A program made the position numbers and the translations under genes. 44,408 nt of DNA from positions 1 through 44,408 of the IMG/VR virus record IMGVR_UViG_3300033991_000321. One strand, 5' to 3'. Positions within the stretch are counted from its first letter, which is position 1; every line of letters starts with the position of its first letter. Below, piece by piece: positions 41,505 to 44,408 of the stretch. Source of the stretch: a virus. The notes under the pieces are model-generated. The model saw nothing but the letters and a program-made list of their open reading frames with translations. It made no database searches and had not been told where the DNA came from.

Positions 41505-41920
41505 CTGGTCGCAGCGAAACTGGTAAGTTGAATCTCATTCGGAGACGGAGACTGTAACTTGACTACTTTAGTCGGAAAACTTAGGCGATAGTCATACTCC
41601 AGCGGGGTATACTCGCCTTCAAAATCATCATCTTCATATCTGCGGCGGCCTCTGTATCCTTTTGAATACCGGGTGACCCTAGCCTCGAACCTTACAACAT
41701 CACCTTCCTTCAAATCAAGTTGAGCCATACGCTTACCCAACGTGAACCACAAGTGATCAGTGACAACTTTTCTTACAGCCACATCTTGAATATCCTTCAG
41801 CAACACGGTCGTTAGCGGATACTTGTAACCGGACCTCGTGCCGAACCTCACGAAAATACCTTGGAACGCACGTCTAGAACCATAGATCTTGGCAAGATCT
41901 TCGCGCATATCATTCATCAT
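41501..41920 (-). CDS. OB-fold-like protein, possible single-strand DNA binding
   Basis: Starting at the ATG codons near 41920-41908, the protein has about 136-140 residues. Strands such as RRAFQGIFVRFGTRSGYKYP, TTVLLKDIQDV and GDVVRFEARVTRY, with a basic loop (KGYRGRRR), suggest an OB fold that could bind single-stranded DNA. A longer frame to 42028 exists, but its upstream part is explained by the micro zinc-finger gene in another frame. The exact start is uncertain because GGAGG lies very close to the first ATG. Confidence 0.62.
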   Translation of the reverse strand: MMNDMREDLAKIYGSRRAFQGIFVRFGTRSGYKYPLTTVLLKDIQDVAVRKVVTDHLWFTLGKRMAQLDLKEGDVVRFEARVTRYSKGYRGRRRYEDDDFEGEYTPLEYDYRLSFPTKVVKLQSPSPNEIQLTSFAATR

Positions 41921-42032
41921 CCTCCAATTCGTCAGACATTGGAAAATCCCGTGCGGGACATTCGCGGCAAGCTTCGCTACCAAATTTCTCCTTGCAGAAG
42001 CAACACTGAGAAAACTCATCCTCGTCACTCAA
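41910..42032 (-). CDS. Micro zinc-finger protein
   Basis: A 40-residue acidic protein with QCCFCKE and, ten residues later, ACRECP, forming a likely four-cysteine zinc knuckle between acidic tails. The TTG start overlaps the stop of the radical SAM gene in TTGA. Its own end carries GGAGG for the next gene. Size and acidity suggest it binds a protein rather than DNA. Confidence 0.62.
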   Translation of the reverse strand: MSDEDEFSQCCFCKEKFGSEACRECPARDFPMSDELEDDE

Positions 42033-42829
42033 GATTCAGCCCCCAGAAACTCACAGGGATCTTGTTCATGCCTCGATTCGTACGCCCATTTCCACGTGTC
42101 GGATTTGATGTGTAACCGGATCTTGTTCTTCCTGCAGAACGAAACTAGGGTGTCAATGTTTTGTGCGTATTCAATACGCGCCTCTTCAGTCCGAGCCCTA
42201 CTGTCATAGTTCCATTTTCCGAAAACCATCAGATCCACAAACTTCAGCTCCTGGAGCAACGCTTCAAAATCCTGCTTCAAGATGCTGGAGGGCGGATAAG
42301 GCTCCATAGAAACCCAGACAAAATCTTGAAACTCCCGCTTGCAAGTCTTCAAGGCAATTAAACGATGTATCGGATGCGTAGTGTTAGGCTCATATTCCTT
42401 CCAAAACGCATCATCTAAAGAAACAATCGTCATCCCTTGGCGAACACCGTGGATTCCTGACCAACTCAACTTCGAAAGAGTCGCAACCCTAATTCCACAT
42501 CCAACTAGCATTTCAATGAGCTTTTCAGTATCCCTCGCGACTTCAGGCAAGAAAGGGTCCGTTAAGAATGAGAGAAAGACCCCGTCAGGAACCTTGAAAG
42601 ATGGTTTTCTATACAGTTGATCATTAACTAACTCAACCGTCGACTTCCGCGGCAGTCTAACATTAAGACAAGCCTTGCTAGATCTACGCATAAACTTCGG
42701 AACATAACAGTACTTGCAGCCATTAGAGCAACCGAGGGCAACGTTCACAGCGTAAGGATCTTCCACTTCAAGGACTGCCTTAGCAGTCTCAAAAGCGAGC
42801 CCACTAGGTCTATACAACTCGCCTAACAA
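42029..42829 (-). CDS. Radical SAM protein of the spore photoproduct lyase type
   Basis: A 266-residue enzyme with the radical SAM cluster motif CSNGCKYC (C34, C38, C41), a following basic stretch, and the helix-strand pattern of the SPL-like family (FLSFLTDPFLPEV, VATLSKLSWSGIHG). Members repair thymine lesions or act on unknown substrates. GGAGG lies seven bases before the TTG start. Being in the early-type operon, it may repair or modify viral DNA. Confidence 0.85.
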   Translation of the reverse strand: MLGELYRPSGLAFETAKAVLEVEDPYAVNVALGCSNGCKYCYVPKFMRRSSKACLNVRLPRKSTVELVNDQLYRKPSFKVPDGVFLSFLTDPFLPEVARDTEKLIEMLVGCGIRVATLSKLSWSGIHGVRQGMTIVSLDDAFWKEYEPNTTHPIHRLIALKTCKREFQDFVWVSMEPYPPSSILKQDFEALLQELKFVDLMVFGKWNYDSRARTEEARIEYAQNIDTLVSFCRKNKIRLHIKSDTWKWAYESRHEQDPCEFLGAES

Positions 42830-42987
42830 GATTCAGCCTCCTTCTGCAACTGCTTCATCAACTCGAGCGCCTTTTCCGGCGACTGAGTTTCAACGTAAAA
42901 AATGTGCCCCGAGGTGAGGTTCTGGCGCGTTATTGACAAAACAGTCCTTTGGGGCGGAGGTTCTTTCCTCCAGAACCTCAGCTTCAA
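42823..42987 (-). CDS. Small hypothetical protein
   Basis: A 54-residue protein with a basic, proline-rich start (KLRFWRKEPPPQR), a strand-like middle (SGHIFYVETQSPEKALEL) and an acidic helical end. The TTG start overlaps the previous TGA in TTGA with GGAGG seven bases upstream. Its end provides GGAGG for the radical SAM gene. The function is unknown. Confidence 0.65.
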   Translation of the reverse strand: MKLRFWRKEPPPQRTVLSITRQNLTSGHIFYVETQSPEKALELMKQLQKEAESC

Positions 42988-43382
42988 GACTTAGCCTCCT
43001 TCGTTATGACCACTTCATGCGCATGTTGAATCGCCCACTTTCCCATCAGCTGATAGACTCTCTGAGGATCCTCTGAATGTTTTATGCCGTACTTGTGGAT
43101 CATCCGGAAAAGGTGATCCTGGCTTGTTTTCAGAGTCTCAATCAGACGCGTGCATTCCTCGATTCCGGCTGAATTGTGGGCAATCTTTTTCTCGGTCGGC
43201 GCCAGTATCTTTTCGTAGGGTTGACCGAAGCGATTCCTGAATCGAGGATTATCCTTGAGCTTCTCGAGACACTTCTTATTTCTCTCGAGCCTCTTCTCCA
43301 GTTTTACCCGAGCCCTTTGAATGTGGCCGACAGCATGCTCCAAGTTGTTTATAGCCATGGCCCACTCTTGTTTCCAGCACAT
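42984..43382 (-). CDS. Coiled-coil hypothetical protein
   Basis: A 132-residue protein dominated by charged helices (GHIQRARVKLEKRLERNKKC, IEECTRLIETLKTSQDHLFR). It has no recognised family. It is the first gene of the right-end operon, with GGAGG ten bases before the ATG and an inverted repeat further upstream. It may form a dimer that binds DNA or another early protein. Confidence 0.68.
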   Translation of the reverse strand: MCWKQEWAMAINNLEHAVGHIQRARVKLEKRLERNKKCLEKLKDNPRFRNRFGQPYEKILAPTEKKIAHNSAGIEECTRLIETLKTSQDHLFRMIHKYGIKHSEDPQRVYQLMGKWAIQHAHEVVITKEAKS

Positions 43383-43407
43383 CAGACTGAAACCTCCTTT
43401 TTCTCCC

Positions 43408-43423
43408 GATCGATGGATCGATC
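43408..43423. repeat. Inverted repeat upstream of the right-end operon
   Basis: GATCGAT-GG-ATCGATC forms a perfect 7-bp inverted repeat 26 bases before the first ATG of the operon. It may be an operator. GATCGATC runs also occur at about 12202, 13385, 43700 and 43902, so part of the match could be a genome-wide word preference. Confidence 0.4.
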
Positions 43424-43519
43424 TTTCCGGTAGATTTTTGAGAAGCGAAAAGAAAAAAAGGGAAGAACGCGAGGATTAAGCGAGGAACATCTCCAGGCTA
43501 ACGAGTCACTCAAAAAGTG

Positions 43520-43592
43520 GCCGGGGTGAGGTAGCCTGGTAGCCCATAGGCCTGTGGAGCCTAGCGCCCGGGTTCAAATCCCGGCCCCGGCC
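43520..43592 (+). tRNA. tRNA-His (anticodon GTG)
   Basis: The acceptor stem GCCGGGG/CCCCGGC has seven pairs. The anticodon stem TAGGC/GCCTA surrounds the loop CTGTGGA with anticodon GTG. The T arm is CCGGG-TTCAAAT-CCCGG. A genomic G at 43519 can serve as G-1 opposite the C discriminator, as expected for histidine tRNA. CCA is not encoded. The D stem has one weak pair. It lies 137 bases upstream of the first viral gene and is a likely integration target. Confidence 0.95.
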
Positions 43593-43696
43593 CTCACCAT
43601 TTTCTTGGAAAGAACATTGATTAAGAACCGTTGAGCTTGTTTGAACTTTTTGAGTTGCCATGTAATCTAGGATGGAGTCTAGAGCTTGTTCTGTAA

Positions 43697-43861
43697 TCCG
43701 ATCGATCGATCAACATCCTAGACATAACAATTGTAGCGGCAGCCTTCAACACCAGACCGGACGACGAAAAATGAAATGAACTTGTAGACTTGGACAAGAA
43801 CGGAATGGTCAACATCTTGGATGTGACAATGGTAGCTAAAGATTATGGTAAAACAGTCTGA
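43697..43861 (+). pseudogene. Decayed dockerin-domain gene, C-terminal remnant
   Basis: Two dockerin-type calcium-binding repeats can be read in different frames: INILDITIVAAAFNT (43709 on) and, after a shift, DLDKNGMVNILDVTMVAKDY ending at a TGA at 43859-43861. The frame change and a stop before the first repeat show that the gene is broken. It lies between tRNA-His and the hydrolase gene, so it is probably host sequence damaged by repeated insertions at the tRNA. Confidence 0.75.
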
Positions 43862-43913
43862 TCGTCCGTTTATCTATCTTATCTTCGCTAAAAATGATAG
43901 GATCGATCGAAGG

Positions 43914-44408
43914 CTACAGCAGAGTCTTCAAAGCACCAAGAGATATTGTCTCCGTGATCTCTTCAACGAATCTAATGTGCTCCGCATTGCCGGAAGCAAG
44001 CGAACCCCTGAGAATTATGGGCACAAAATCACAGTCTTGCGCACCTCTATACGTAGACAAGACACAATATTCTGCGCAATAACCAGTAACCATGACAGTG
44101 TCAACGCCGAACTTCCTCAGTTTTTCTGCAAGTCCTGTCTTAATGAAAGAGTTGCCATAGGTTTTTACTATGCGCATGTCCTGGGGCTCGAGCTTGACAC
44201 TCTCAGGAACGTCAAAGCCTGATTTGCCTGGTACAAGTCCTAGTTCCTCGCTCATATGTTGGACAACCACTATTGGCAGATTCTTCTTTCTGAAAACATC
44301 GATTGCAGCATTTATGTTTTCGATGGCCGTTTTCAGCGAATCAGAGCGGGCCTGATCTGAATTGAAGAATTCATTTTGTACATCAACCACGAGTAGGGCT
44401 GGTTTCAT
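43914..44408 (-). CDS. Isochorismatase-family cysteine hydrolase
   Basis: A complete 164-residue protein. The family triad is visible as D9 (VVDVQN), K82 (IVKTYGNSF) and C115 (GYCAEYCVLSTYRGA). Such enzymes hydrolyse amides or related bonds, for example nicotinamide. No viral gene neighbours it on its right in this window. It is most likely the first host gene beyond the integration site. The exact substrate cannot be told from these motifs. Confidence 0.88.
   Translation of the reverse strand: MKPALLVVDVQNEFFNSDQARSDSLKTAIENINAAIDVFRKKNLPIVVVQHMSEELGLVPGKSGFDVPESVKLEPQDMRIVKTYGNSFIKTGLAEKLRKFGVDTVMVTGYCAEYCVLSTYRGAQDCDFVPIILRGSLASGNAEHIRFVEEITETISLGALKTLL

Noticed and set aside
43408-43912. 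GATCGATC runs on both sides of tRNA-His as possible attachment cores.
   Set aside because: The same word occurs near 12202 and 13385 and in the host part, so it looks like a common word rather than a core repeat.

Overview
The window looks like one almost complete, integrated tailed virus (class Caudoviricetes) of an archaeon, with a little host chromosome at the right end. The archaeal assignment rests on several signs. There is a tRNA-His gene without an encoded CCA. TATA-like boxes lie about 25-35 bp upstream of several starts. The window also has a COG2401-type ABC-ATPase/acetyltransferase, a HerA-like ATPase, AbrB and ribbon-helix-helix (RHH) regulators, and secreted proteins with dockerin-like repeats. 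Strong Shine-Dalgarno (SD) motifs, dockerin proteins and the style of the secreted beta-proteins remind me of Bathyarchaeia. That last step is inference; no marker gene settles it.

Layout. Left arm (1-6735, minus strand): a tightly coupled operon runs from an AbrB and an RHH regulator through small unknown genes to a ParB-like protein, a HerA-like ATPase and a tyrosine recombinase with a zinc ribbon. A divergent switch (6736-6850) separates it from a winged-helix gene. Accessory zone (6850-13170, both strands): small zinc protein, GIY-YIG-like nuclease, a possible structured RNA (8156-8232), ASCH protein, COG2401 protein, HD-domain protein, and a secreted dockerin/transglutaminase-like protein.

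Late region (35511 down to 13457, minus strand). In transcription order: portal, prohead protease, scaffold, cement protein, encapsulin-like major capsid protein, a small protein followed by a glycosyltransferase-methyltransferase, fibre genes, a beta-helix protein, an RHH gene with 10-bp iterons, head-tail adaptor, a toroid/head-closure fusion, tail terminator-like protein, tail tube, a tail chaperone with a frameshift extension, gp10-like protein, tape measure, a second RHH gene with tandem operators, baseplate hub/fibre, membrane proteins, and small and large terminase. Two -1 ribosomal frameshifts are predicted here. One is the usual tail-chaperone shift. The other would join a capsid-adjacent protein to the glycosyltransferase.

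Right arm (35633-43382): late-type regulator and membrane protein genes on plus, two membrane proteins on minus, a SIR2-type NAD-binding protein on plus flanked by an intact and a broken copy of one DNA-binding gene, then a leftward early-type operon. That operon holds winged-helix, OB-like, micro zinc-finger and radical SAM genes. tRNA-His (43520-43592), a decayed dockerin gene and an isochorismatase-family hydrolase follow and appear to be host. The left attachment site is not in the window.

Many genes begin with TTG and overlap the previous stop in TTGA. Several genes below 60 codons, or without a standard start codon, were found by reading the sequence directly.
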